From UBA668 sp039796575 (GTDB lineage Bacteria; Actinomycetota; Acidimicrobiia; Acidimicrobiales; Ilumatobacteraceae), in contig JBDKJP010000096.1 of assembly GCA_039796575.1 (NCBI GenBank), positions 1 to 20,189 on the forward strand: a DNA stretch of 20,189 nucleotides, given 5' to 3'. A model generated the notes under the pieces. It was not told the DNA's origin, did not search any database, and saw only the letters and a list, made by a program, of their open reading frames with translations. The translations under genes and the position numbers were made by a program. How positions within the stretch are numbered: the stretch's first letter is position 1; each line of letters begins with the position of its first letter. Below, piece after piece: positions 1-7,123 of the stretch.

Positions 1-409
1 GATGGCCGAGGCCGAGCTCGTCGAGCAGCTGCCGCGCACGCGCCTTGCCGTCCTTGCCGCGCTTGGAGCCACCGAGCTCGTCGACCACCAGCAGGTTCTC
101 CTCGGCGGTGAGGAACGGCACCAGGTTGACCGACTGGAACACGAAGCCGACGTTCTCGCGACGGAACTCCGTGAGCTGCTTGGGCGAGTACTCCGAGATG
201 TCGTGCCCGCCGACGACGACCGAGCCCTCGGTGGGCGTGAGGAGACCACCGGCGATGGACAGCAGCGTGGTCTTGCCCGAGCCCGACGGGCCGAGCAGGG
301 CGACGATCTCGCCGTGGTCGACCTGCACGGTGGCGTGGTCGAGGGCGACGATCTCGGCGTCGCCGCTGGTGTACACCTTGCGCACGTCGCGCATGTCGAG
401 CACCGTCAT
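1..409 (-). CDS. ABC transporter ATP-binding protein (partial, C-terminus off the left edge)
   Basis: This is the ATPase of a MacB/LolD/DevA-type exporter that powers the two FtsX-like permeases encoded just upstream. About 136 residues are visible. Reading from the ATG at 409, the protein begins MTVLDMRDVRKVY. The Walker A motif GPSGSGKTT lies at about residues 39-47, followed by LLSIAGGLLTPTEG. The Q-loop region is FVFQSVNLVPFLTAEENL, which is typical of the LolD/MacB subfamily. The ABC signature, Walker B and H-loop lie beyond the window. A good ribosome binding site (AAAGAGGTG) precedes the ATG, and the upstream permease stops 28 bases earlier, so the three genes form one operon. The substrate cannot be read from the sequence. 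Confidence 0.93.
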   Translation of the reverse strand, partial: MTVLDMRDVRKVYTSGDAEIVALDHATVQVDHGEIVALLGPSGSGKTTLLSIAGGLLTPTEGSVVVGGHDISEYSPKQLTEFRRENVGFVFQSVNLVPFLTAEENLLVVDELGGSKRGKDGKARARQLLDELGLGH

Positions 410-437
410 TGCAGCACCTCTTTCGTGATGTGCGGGG

Positions 438-1532
438 TCATGATGCCGTCCCGATGGCGGAGGCCGGATCGACCTTGAGGACCTTGCGCAGGCTGACCGC
501 GCTGCCGAGCACCGCGGCGACCAGCAGGCCGATGAACGTGGAGACGAACCGCGCCGGCGTGAGCTGCAGCGGGACGGCCGCGGGCAGCGCCGCCGCCGCG
601 GCGAGCGCGAGGAGCGCGCCGATGACGAACGAGATGGCGGCGACGATGACGGCCTGCAGCACCACGCCGAAGAACAGCTGACGGGTGGAGGCACCGATGG
701 CCTTCAGCACGCCGTACAGACCGAGCCGCTCGAGCGTGAGGAGGCTGAAGAACAGGCCGACCACCGCGAGCACCACCACGAGCGTGGAGTAGATGATCTG
801 GTTGAACGTGGCCCGCTGCTGCTCGACGCCCGGCAGGGCGAGCACGGTCTCGTCGACCGTGAGGGTCTTGGTGGCGCCGTCGGTGGCGGTGTCGATCGAG
901 GTGGCCAGGTCGCCGGTGCCGCGCACCACGAGTGCCTGCACCACGCCGTCGGTGACGGTGGCGTCGGGCCGGTTCGCGTTCTGCACCGTGCGCCATGTGT
1001 CGAGGTCGACCCACACGCTGCCCTGCAACAGGTAGCTGGTGTCGTCGACGAAGCCGACGATGGTGATGGGCGACTTCGCGGGTCCGACGAGGATGGTGTC
1101 GCCCTCCGACACCCCCTGGTCGCGGAGGCGTTCGTCGGCGATGCCCTCACCGGTGGCGGGCGGTTCGTCGGGCACGCCCTTCGGTGCGATCTCGTAGCCG
1201 GCCACGGCCACGTCGGCCGGCTCGCTCTCGCCCGGCACCTCGGCGCCGAGCAGCACGAACCCGAGCCCGCCCACTTCCTCCACGCCGTCGACCGCTTCGA
1301 CCGCGGCGCGCTGGTCGGCGGTGATGCGGCTGCGCAGGAACGAGTCGCGTGCGCTCTCGGAGAACACGATCGCGTCGGCCTGCTGCGCACGGATGGCACC
1401 CGTGGAACCGAGGTACAGCCCGTCGAGCAGACCGCCGAGGAACAGCAGCAACGTGGCGAGGAACGAGAGCACCACGGTGGCCACCACGAAGCGACTCGGG
1501 CGGCGGCGGAGCTCCTTCAGCGGCAGGCTCAT
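438..1532 (-). CDS. ABC transporter permease, FtsX/DevC-like (second of pair)
   Basis: A 364-residue membrane protein of the FtsX-like permease family. It has one N-terminal membrane segment (about residues 14-36, FVVATVVLSFLATLLLFLGG). A large soluble extracytoplasmic domain of roughly 200 residues follows, then three C-terminal membrane segments (about 239-264, 283-308 and 325-343). This MacB/DevC layout suits mechanotransmission rather than a classical substrate channel. The ATG at 1532 overlaps the stop of the upstream permease by four bases (ATGA), which shows translational coupling. The ATPase gene follows after 28 bases. The two permeases differ considerably in sequence and probably form a heterodimer. 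The substrate is unknown, and no membrane-fusion (DevB-like) gene lies next to them. Confidence 0.92.
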   Translation of the reverse strand: MSLPLKELRRRPSRFVVATVVLSFLATLLLFLGGLLDGLYLGSTGAIRAQQADAIVFSESARDSFLRSRITADQRAAVEAVDGVEEVGGLGFVLLGAEVPGESEPADVAVAGYEIAPKGVPDEPPATGEGIADERLRDQGVSEGDTILVGPAKSPITIVGFVDDTSYLLQGSVWVDLDTWRTVQNANRPDATVTDGVVQALVVRGTGDLATSIDTATDGATKTLTVDETVLALPGVEQQRATFNQIIYSTLVVVLAVVGLFFSLLTLERLGLYGVLKAIGASTRQLFFGVVLQAVIVAAISFVIGALLALAAAAALPAAVPLQLTPARFVSTFIGLLVAAVLGSAVSLRKVLKVDPASAIGTAS

Positions 1533-2647
1533 ACGTGCACCCCCGCACCGGTGGTGGCGGACAGCGGATCGAGCTTGAGCACGCGGCGGATGGCGACCAG
1601 CGACGTGAGCAACGCGAGCACCAGCACCACGAGCGACGTGACGACCGCCGGCATCAGCTCCACGGAGACGCCCAGGTTCTTCACACCCTGGATGGCGCCG
1701 GCGTAGAGGCCGAAGGCGATCACCGAACCGAGGAGCATGACGAGCACCACCTGCACGAGGAGCGCCGCGACCAGGGTGGCGCTGCGCGCGCCGATGGCAC
1801 GCAGCAGCGTGAGCGCCGACGCCTTCTGGAACGTGACGATGAGGAAGAACAGGCCGGTCACCAGCGGCACCACGAGGTAGAAGAGCGCCAGGATGATGGC
1901 GAAGCTGGAGCGCACGCTGCTCACGCCCGGCGAGCCGTCGACGGCCTGCTGACGGGTGAGCGCCTCGACCCCGTCGACCTCGGCGTTGATGTTCGCGGCG
2001 ACGACCTCGGGGTCGGCGCCGTCGACCACCTGCACGGCCACCACCGACGGCAGGATCTCCGTGGCGTCGGGGTTGCGGGTGCGCTTCGCCTCCTCGAACG
2101 TGGCGAAGTCGACGAACAGCGTGGGCGACACGGAGTAGTTGATGTCGCTCGCGATGCCGACCACCGTGATGGACACGCCGTCGGGCTGCACCTGCACGAC
2201 GTCGCCGATGTCGAACCCGTCGGCGCGGTCCTTCTCGCTCGCGACGCCCTCGCCGGGGCCCTCGGGCAGACGGCCCTCGATCAGTGTGGTGGGCGCGCCC
2301 GGACCGCCGAGCTCGTAGCCGAACAGCACGGCGTCGAGCTCCTCGCCGCCGGCGGTGACGGTGAACGTCGACTCACCGAGCCGCGCCGCCACGGCCACAC
2401 CCTCGACCTCGGCGACGGCCGCCAGCTGGTCGGGGAGGATGATGGAGCCCTCGAGGTTCTTGCGGGCCTGGTCGTTGTACACGAGCACGTCGGCCGACTG
2501 GTTCTTCAGCGCACCGATGAACTGGTTGATCAGCCCGGTGAGCAGCGCCTGTTGGAACAGGATGAGGAAGACCAGCAGGCCCACGGCGCCGGCGAGGAGG
2601 CCGAAACGGAGCTTCGCCCGTTGCATCTCCTTCAGCGCCAGGAACAT
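1529..2647 (-). CDS. ABC transporter permease, FtsX/DevC-like (first of pair)
   Basis: A 372-residue FtsX-like permease with the same layout as its downstream neighbour. There is one N-terminal membrane segment (about 16-38, FGLLAGAVGLLVFLILF). A long extracytoplasmic domain of about 200 residues follows, then three C-terminal segments (about 251-274, 292-318 and 328-352). Phrases such as FLALKEMQRAKLRFGLL and LLRAIGARSATLVAALL are typical of DevC-type exporters, with the latter forming the cytoplasmic coupling loop. It is the first visible gene of the permease-permease-ATPase operon. The gap to the upstream oxidoreductase gene is 57 bases, enough for its own promoter, though none is obvious. 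The transported substrate cannot be inferred. Confidence 0.92.
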   Translation of the reverse strand: MFLALKEMQRAKLRFGLLAGAVGLLVFLILFQQALLTGLINQFIGALKNQSADVLVYNDQARKNLEGSIILPDQLAAVAEVEGVAVAARLGESTFTVTAGGEELDAVLFGYELGGPGAPTTLIEGRLPEGPGEGVASEKDRADGFDIGDVVQVQPDGVSITVVGIASDINYSVSPTLFVDFATFEEAKRTRNPDATEILPSVVAVQVVDGADPEVVAANINAEVDGVEALTRQQAVDGSPGVSSVRSSFAIILALFYLVVPLVTGLFFLIVTFQKASALTLLRAIGARSATLVAALLVQVVLVMLLGSVIAFGLYAGAIQGVKNLGVSVELMPAVVTSLVVLVLALLTSLVAIRRVLKLDPLSATTGAGVHV

Positions 2648-2704
2648 GGCCGACAGGTTGCCGCACCCGGCCGGAACTTTCCAACCGTGCCCTTCGGAAA
2701 TTCG

Positions 2705-3781
2705 TCACGCCCCCGGATTGGGTCGCAGCGCGTCGAACCGGCCGGCCGGCCGGATGCGTCGGTAGGCCTCCAGCACCGGCGCCAGCTCACCCGGCGTGAC
2801 GCCGTGGAGGATGACGCTGTCGGCACCGAGGTCGAGCTGGTGCAGCACCGCCGCCGCACACTGCTCGGCGTTGCCGGTGGCGGCCGGCGCGAGCCACTCG
2901 TCGGGGATGAGCGTGGCGACGTGCTCGAGCTCGGTGGTGGTGGCCTTCTGGTCGAGCGCGCCGCGGAAGCCGGCCACGAACGGGTCGGCACGGAAACGGG
3001 TGAGCACCTCGGGGTCCCAGCCGTTCGTGCGCACCATCAGGTCGCCGTATGCCTGGAGGTACGTCGCCATGCGACCGACGGTCTTCTTCAACCGCACGTC
3101 GTCGGGCAGCCAGTCACCGACGACCGCGAAGCAGCTCCACACGCGCACCGCGGCCGGGTCGCGGCCGGCCTGCTCGGCGCTCTCGCGCACGGTGGCGACG
3201 CACCGCTGCAGGGTTTCGTCGGTGAAGAACGTGTGCAGCAGCACGGCGTCGAACGCCCGGCCGGCGAGCCGCAGACTCTGCGGGCCGAACGCGCTCATCA
3301 GCAGCGGGATGTCTTCGCGGAAGTCGGGGTCGAGGGCGAGCACCGGCCACTTCCCCGCCGGGCCGTCGTGCCCCAGCACCACCTCGCCCTGCCACAACCG
3401 CCGCATCAACCCGGCGAAGTCCTCCATCTGCGCGGTCGTGATGCGGGGCAGCCCGTACGCGTCGAACATGCGGTCCATGCCGCGGCCGAGGCCGAGCGCG
3501 AACCGACCGCCGGTGAGGCGGTGCATGGTGGTGGCATAGCTCGCCGTGACCACCGGGTGGCGTGTGTTGTGGTTGGTGACGCCGGTGGTGATGCCCAACG
3601 TCTGCGTGCACGCCGCGGCGGCACCCGAGAGGGTGACCGCCTCCTTGATGTTGAAGCGTTCGCTGAGGAACACCGAGCCGAGGCCGAGGGCCTCGCCGTC
3701 GCGGCATTCGGTGAGCAGATCGGCAGGCGAGCGGGGCGCGCCTGCGAGCCCGTAGAAGGCGAGTTCGGGGAGTTGTTCCAC
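2705..3781 (-). CDS. LLM-class F420-dependent oxidoreductase
   Basis: A 358-residue luciferase-like monooxygenase-fold flavin/F420 oxidoreductase. It shows the TIM-barrel phrases of the family: ELAFYGLAGAPRSPADLL at the N-terminus, EALGLGSVFLSERFNIKEA, LGITTGVTNHNTRHP, TGGRFALGLGRGMDRMFDAYG and DIPLLMSAFGPQSLRLAGR. Its overall form resembles the TIGR03857 group of probable F420-dependent enzymes found in mycobacteria and relatives. The substrate is unknown. The start is a GTG at 3781, with a TACGGT element six bases before it that suggests a leaderless transcript. The gene lies 17 bases downstream of a secreted-protein gene and 57 bases upstream of the exporter operon, but no functional link is evident. 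The family call is firm; the TIGR subgroup is from memory of the family. Confidence 0.9.
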   Translation of the reverse strand: MEQLPELAFYGLAGAPRSPADLLTECRDGEALGLGSVFLSERFNIKEAVTLSGAAAACTQTLGITTGVTNHNTRHPVVTASYATTMHRLTGGRFALGLGRGMDRMFDAYGLPRITTAQMEDFAGLMRRLWQGEVVLGHDGPAGKWPVLALDPDFREDIPLLMSAFGPQSLRLAGRAFDAVLLHTFFTDETLQRCVATVRESAEQAGRDPAAVRVWSCFAVVGDWLPDDVRLKKTVGRMATYLQAYGDLMVRTNGWDPEVLTRFRADPFVAGFRGALDQKATTTELEHVATLIPDEWLAPAATGNAEQCAAAVLHQLDLGADSVILHGVTPGELAPVLEAYRRIRPAGRFDALRPNPGA

Positions 3782-3787
3782 CCGGTC

Positions 3788-3793
3788 ACCGTA
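3788..3793 (-). promoter_or_regulatory. Putative -10 element of a leaderless promoter (LLM oxidoreductase)
   Basis: On the minus strand TACGGT is followed by six bases and then the GTG start at 3781. This spacing puts transcription initiation at or next to the start codon. There is no ribosome binding site between the element and the start. A -35 element is not clear. Confidence 0.4.
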
Positions 3794-3798
3794 GGCGA

Positions 3799-4443
3799 TC
3801 AGGGGGTGGTGTCGTCGCTCCCGCCGCCCTTGCTGCTGTTGCCCTTGCCGCTGCCGCTCGAGTCGTCGTCGCTGTCGTCGTCGCTGTCGTCGGTGGTCGC
3901 GGTCGCGCCCGTGCTCGATCCGGTGCTCACGCTCGGCGCACTGCTCACGCTCGACGCGGTGTCGTCATCGTCGTCGTCGACGCTGTCGCCGCTCGACACG
4001 CTCGTGTGGTCGTCGTCGAGCGAGCTGTCGGTGTCGTCGTCGAGCGAGCTGTCGGTGCTGTCGTCGTCGTGCGCGGCGGCCACGGCGGCGCAGTACTGGT
4101 CGACGCTCAGGCCGGCGTCGGTGGCGGCTCCGGCGAGGTCGAACGTGACCGACACGTCGGTGCTCGACGACGTGTCGGTGAGGTGCTCGCAGGCGTCGTG
4201 CGCGCCGGTCGGCACCGAACCGGCGGGGAGCACGAGCACCGGCACCGCGGACGACGTCGCCGAGTCGTCGGAGGTGGCGCTGCCGTCGGTGCTCGACGAC
4301 GAGTCGTCGGCGCCGAGGACCCGGTTCGAGTCGTCGCGCGAAGTGGAGAAGACACCGCCGGCCGCGGCCGCCGCCGTGCCACCGATGAGCAGTGTCGCGG
4401 CCACGATGGCTGCCGCACGTTGCGTGATACGAGTGCCGAACAT
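3799..4443 (-). CDS. Secreted or membrane-anchored Ser/Asp-rich protein with a two-Cys motif
   Basis: A 214-residue protein of unknown function. Residues 1-30 (MFGTRITQRAAAIVAATLLI and an Ala-rich end) form a signal peptide or membrane anchor. Cys85 and Cys118 flank a short conserved-looking block ending AGLSVDQYCAAVAAAHDD. The C-terminal half is low-complexity Ser/Asp with a Gly/Lys tail, including a perfect in-frame duplication encoding TDSSLDDD. It is a paralogue of the C-terminal two-thirds of the next gene upstream, sharing both the MF(G/S)TRI anchor and the AGL(S/T)V..YC..V.AAHD block. It lacks that protein's 78-residue N-terminal region. GGGAG-like sequence eight bases before the ATG serves as ribosome binding site. 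A hairpin separates the two genes, so transcription is probably separate. Confidence 0.8.
   Translation of the reverse strand: MFGTRITQRAAAIVAATLLIGGTAAAAAGGVFSTSRDDSNRVLGADDSSSSTDGSATSDDSATSSAVPVLVLPAGSVPTGAHDACEHLTDTSSSTDVSVTFDLAGAATDAGLSVDQYCAAVAAAHDDDSTDSSLDDDTDSSLDDDHTSVSSGDSVDDDDDDTASSVSSAPSVSTGSSTGATATTDDSDDDSDDDSSGSGKGNSSKGGGSDDTTP
4010..4057. repeat. Perfect 24-bp tandem duplication inside the Ser/Asp-rich gene
   Basis: Two identical 24-base units lie at 4010-4033 and 4034-4057. They encode the repeated octapeptide TDSSLDDD on the minus strand. This looks like a recent in-frame expansion of the low-complexity tail. Confidence 0.85.
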
Positions 4444-4524
4444 CGAAGGATCTCCCGTCGTCCTGTCGTCGAGCGACTGTCGTCGGCGCCCGTCACGCCG
4501 ACGTCAGGACCCTAGGACGCGGAA

Positions 4525-4560
4525 CGGCCCCTCCGCAGCACCTGGGCTGCGAAGGGGCCG
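4525..4560 (-). terminator. Hairpin terminator after the sigma-factor operon
   Basis: Arms of 15 bases (4525-4539 and 4546-4560) around a six-base loop form a GC-rich stem. The single mismatch becomes a G-U pair only in the minus-strand RNA, which supports use in that direction. It starts 42 bases after the stop at 4602. No strong T-run follows. Confidence 0.7.
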
Positions 4561-4601
4561 AACGACCCATCCACCGGGTCAGGGGGTGGGAAACCCGCCG
4601 A

Positions 4602-5426
4602 TCAGGGCTTGCCCTTGCCGTTCCCGTTGCCGCGACCGTGGTCGCCGCCCTTGCCGTTGCCGGGCGTACGGGCCGAGGTGGTCTCGTCGTCGGTGGAGGT
4701 GCTGGTCGACTCGTCGTCGTCGGCATCGTCGTCGACGTCGTCGCCGTCGTGGGCCGCAAGCACGAGCTCGCAGTACTCCTCGACGGTGAGGCCGGCGGCC
4801 TCGGCCGACTCACCGAGGCTGCGGAAGCCGGGGATGTCGGTGCTCTTCGGAGCGCCCACGCCCCAGGCCGTGCAGTGACCGAAGTCGCGGCCGGGGTAGG
4901 TGCTCTCGGTGGCGGCGGCCTCGGTGGTGGAGGTGTCGCTCGACTCGGTGGTGGTGGTGGTCGAGTCGTCGGTGCTGGTGGTGGTGTCGCCGGCGGTGGT
5001 GGTGGTCTCGCCCTCGACGGTGGTCTCGGTGGTGCTGGTCTCGTCGCCCGGGATGGGGAGGTCGAGGATCTCGGGGCGGCTGGCGCCGGCGAAGGGCGAC
5101 GCGCCGCCTGCGGCGGCCGCGGCGGTGCCGGCCATGAGGACGGTGGCGGCGACGATGACGGCCGCTCGCTTGGGGATTCGGGTGCTGAACATGGTGACGA
5201 CGCTCCTGGGCGGTACGGGGTCGGCGGACGGGACGGGAGTCGTGACCGCGGCCTGGAACGCCCCGACGGCGGACGCCATGCCGACCAGCTCACCCTCGGT
5301 GGGCGGCTGATGGGCGGCGGCGAACACCTCGGCCACCCCACGCAGCTCGGCGGGCAGGGTCGCGGGATCGACGCTGCCGCTGACGATGCCGTCGGCGAGG
5401 GGATCGGGAACGATGGGCTCGGTCAC
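4602..5426 (-). CDS. Membrane protein paired with an ECF sigma factor (anti-sigma-like)
   Basis: A 274-residue protein if translation starts at the GTG at 5426, five bases after the sigma-factor stop. Residues 1-78 are a presumed cytoplasmic region (LPAELRGVAEVFAAAHQPPT, then ELVGMASAVGAFQAAV). This resembles short N-terminal regions of proteins encoded after sigma factors in actinobacteria. Residues about 86-108 form one membrane segment (KRAAVIVAATVLMAGTAAAA). The outside part has a Thr/Ser/Glu linker, a two-Cys block (Cys185, Cys219; AGLTVEEYCELVLAAHDGD) and an Asp-rich then Gly/Lys-rich tail. The position behind the sigma gene and the inside-membrane-outside layout suggest a regulator of it, which is inference. 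No known anti-sigma motif such as the HxxxCxxC zinc site is present. An alternative start is the ATG at 5192, with AGGAG ten bases upstream, giving a plain secreted protein. Confidence 0.75.
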   Translation of the reverse strand: MTEPIVPDPLADGIVSGSVDPATLPAELRGVAEVFAAAHQPPTEGELVGMASAVGAFQAAVTTPVPSADPVPPRSVVTMFSTRIPKRAAVIVAATVLMAGTAAAAAGGASPFAGASRPEILDLPIPGDETSTTETTVEGETTTTAGDTTTSTDDSTTTTTESSDTSTTEAAATESTYPGRDFGHCTAWGVGAPKSTDIPGFRSLGESAEAAGLTVEEYCELVLAAHDGDDVDDDADDDESTSTSTDDETTSARTPGNGKGGDHGRGNGNGKGKP

Positions 5427-5431
5427 GACGG

Positions 5432-6043
5432 TCAGATCGTCTCGGGGCCGCCGTGCATTACAGCGCCGACCGTTCTCGGAGGAAAATGTTGTGCGAGCCG
5501 ACGGAGCGCACGGTGTTGGGTGACCCGCACCCAGTTGGGCGTGCGGTCGAGCACCTCGGCCACGTGGGCCACGTCGAGGTCGCCGACGATGCGCAGCAGC
5601 AGCACCTCGGCCTGGTCGGCCGGCAGCAACGACACGACGAGGTCGATCGACTCCTGGGCCGACATGCCGTCGAGCACGCGGTCGACCGGGTCGTCGCCCG
5701 GTGGTGTCGCACGCTCGGCGAACCATTCGCCCGCGACGGGGTCGGTGGCGCGTCGCACCGCGGTGCGACGGTGGTCGGCCAGTCGACGGCGGGCGATGGT
5801 GAACACCCAGGCACGGAAACCACTGAGGTCACCGTCGAACGACCCGATGCCCTGCGCCATCGCCAGCCACACCTCACCGGCCAGGTCGTCGGCGACCCGC
5901 GGCTCGGCGCTGCGCAGGAAACGCAGCAGCCGCGGTTGCAGGTCGACGAACAGCGCCTCGGCCGCCCACTGCTCACCGGCGCGCGCACCTGCGAGCACGG
6001 AGGAGAAGGACGCGTCGTCGAGACGCGGTCGGCTTGCTTCCAT
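5432..6043 (-). CDS. ECF-type RNA polymerase sigma-70 factor
   Basis: A 203-residue sigma factor. Region 2 spans about residues 27-93 and includes LFVDLQPRLLRFLRSAEPRV, DDLAGEVWLAMAQGIGSF and FRAWVFTIARRRLADHRR, the core-binding and -10 recognition part. Region 4 spans about 138-188 (LLPADQAEVLLLRIVGDLDV followed by a helix-turn-helix, VAHVAEVLDRTPNWVRVTQHRALRRL in two parts). Longer open frames upstream exist, but the ATG at 6043 gives a normal ECF length and has a GATACT element seven bases before it. The gene is divergent from the acetyltransferase gene at 6131 and is followed five bases later by the putative membrane partner. Autoregulation would be usual for such pairs but is not shown here. 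Confidence 0.92.
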   Translation of the reverse strand: MEASRPRLDDASFSSVLAGARAGEQWAAEALFVDLQPRLLRFLRSAEPRVADDLAGEVWLAMAQGIGSFDGDLSGFRAWVFTIARRRLADHRRTAVRRATDPVAGEWFAERATPPGDDPVDRVLDGMSAQESIDLVVSLLPADQAEVLLLRIVGDLDVAHVAEVLDRTPNWVRVTQHRALRRLAQHFPPRTVGAVMHGGPETI

Positions 6044-6050
6044 CGACAGC

Positions 6051-6056
6051 AGTATC
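6051..6056 (-). promoter_or_regulatory. Putative -10 element of a leaderless promoter (ECF sigma gene)
   Basis: On the minus strand GATACT lies seven bases before the ATG at 6043. There is no ribosome binding site in the interval, so a leaderless mRNA is likely. It shares the 87-base divergent region with the acetyltransferase promoter. Confidence 0.45.
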
Positions 6057-6117
6057 GGCGAGCCGCGTCCAGGGGTGAATGCGCGTATTTCCAAGATTCG
6101 TCCTCTGAGCGTTCGGT

Positions 6118-6123
6118 TAGTTT
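6118..6123 (+). promoter_or_regulatory. Putative -10 element of a leaderless promoter (tandem GNAT gene)
   Basis: TAGTTT lies seven bases before the ATG at 6131 with no Shine-Dalgarno sequence between them. This matches the spacing seen at several other genes in the window. Confidence 0.4.
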
Positions 6124-6130
6124 CCTGGGC

Positions 6131-7090
6131 ATGCCCGACATCGAGCTCCGCCCGGCCACTGCCGCCGACCGCGTCGCGCTGTGCGACCTGCATCGACGCG
6201 CACAGCAGCACGACGGCGTGCCGCAGCTGATGCAGCTCGACGAGATGGAGGAGGAGCTCGACGACGAGCATGTGTCGTTGGCGAACGACGTGCGCCTCGC
6301 CCTCGTCGACGGCGAGCTCGCGGGGTACGCGTACACGTTCCACCTCCCGAGCGAGTTGCGCGAGGAACGGTGCTACGTGTTCGGCGAGGTCGACCCCGCG
6401 TTCCGGCGTCGCGGCGTCGGCACCTCGCTCATGCGGTGGGGCATCGAACGCGCCGAGCAGCAGTTGCGGTCGTCGGGCAGATCACTGCCGCGGTACATCC
6501 GTGCGGACAGCTACGACTTCATCGACGGTGCGCATCGGTTGTTCGCGCACGTCGGGATGCGCGTCGTGCGCTACACCGACGAACTGCTGCGACCCCTCAC
6601 CGACCTCCCGCCGCTCACGCAACCGAACGGCGCGAGGGTGATCCCGTGGCCGGAGGGTCGCGACGAGGAGATCCGTGTCGCGAAGAACGAGGCGTTCGCC
6701 GACCACTGGGGCTCCACCCCCACCGCGGCGTCGCACTGGGAGCAGATGGTGCACGGCTACGGCTCGCGGCCCGACCTGTCGTTCATCGCGGTCGACGCCG
6801 ACGACCGGGTGATCGGCCACTGCCTCGACAAGCGCTTCCCCTCCGACGACGAGCTGCTCGGCCGGCGCGCTGCATGGATCGACAACCTCGGCACGTTGCG
6901 CGAATGGCGCGGGAAGGGCGTGGCGTCGGCGCTCATCGCACACGCCCTGCACGCGTTCGCGGCTGCGGACTGCACGCACGCCTCCATCGCGGTCGACAGC
7001 GAGAACCCCACCGGCGCCGCACAGCTGTACCGCCGCCTCGGCTTCCTGCCCGAGCACCGCACCATCACCCACGAGATCGAGCTCGCCTGA
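6131..7090 (+). CDS. Tandem GNAT-domain N-acetyltransferase (mycothiol-synthase-like layout)
   Basis: A 319-residue protein with two GNAT domains. The first (about 5-155) has the acetyl-CoA loop in RRRGVGTSLM (92-101). The second (about 168-315) has it in REWRGKGVASALIA (257-270), followed by VDSENPTGAAQLYRRLGF, the usual C-terminal GNAT signature. Length and the inter-domain phrase VIPWPEGRDEEIRVAKNEAF recall MshD, which acetylates the cysteinyl precursor of mycothiol. Many other tandem GNATs share this form, so the substrate is left open. The ATG at 6131 is preceded by TAGTTT and no ribosome binding site. The next gene starts 33 bases after the stop but has its own promoter-like element. 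Confidence 0.88.
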   Translation: MPDIELRPATAADRVALCDLHRRAQQHDGVPQLMQLDEMEEELDDEHVSLANDVRLALVDGELAGYAYTFHLPSELREERCYVFGEVDPAFRRRGVGTSLMRWGIERAEQQLRSSGRSLPRYIRADSYDFIDGAHRLFAHVGMRVVRYTDELLRPLTDLPPLTQPNGARVIPWPEGRDEEIRVAKNEAFADHWGSTPTAASHWEQMVHGYGSRPDLSFIAVDADDRVIGHCLDKRFPSDDELLGRRAAWIDNLGTLREWRGKGVASALIAHALHAFAAADCTHASIAVDSENPTGAAQLYRRLGFLPEHRTITHEIELA

Positions 7091-7111
7091 CCGACCTCCT
7101 GCGGGAGGGCG

Positions 7112-7117
7112 TAACGT
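7112..7117 (+). promoter_or_regulatory. Putative -10 element of a leaderless promoter (aldehyde dehydrogenase)
   Basis: TAACGT lies six bases before the ATG at 7124. CTGACC at 7087-7092 could be a weak -35 with a 19-base spacer, overlapping the end of the upstream gene. There is no ribosome binding site. Confidence 0.4.
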
Positions 7118-7123
7118 TTCCGC

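Noticed and set aside
2739..2756. CCGGCC tandem as a regulatory element
   Set aside because: It lies inside the LLM oxidoreductase coding region near the C-terminus and is explained by Pro/Ala/Gly/Arg codons.
4003..4060. GTC/GAC-rich runs as a CRISPR or non-coding repeat array
   Set aside because: They are in-frame Ser/Asp codons of a low-complexity tail; only one perfect tandem duplication is present and there are no spacers.
1349..4789. Very long plus-strand open frame opposite the exporter, LLM and secreted-protein genes
   Set aside because: It is antisense to several recognisable genes and shows only the Arg/Gly/His-rich composition of a high-GC shadow frame.
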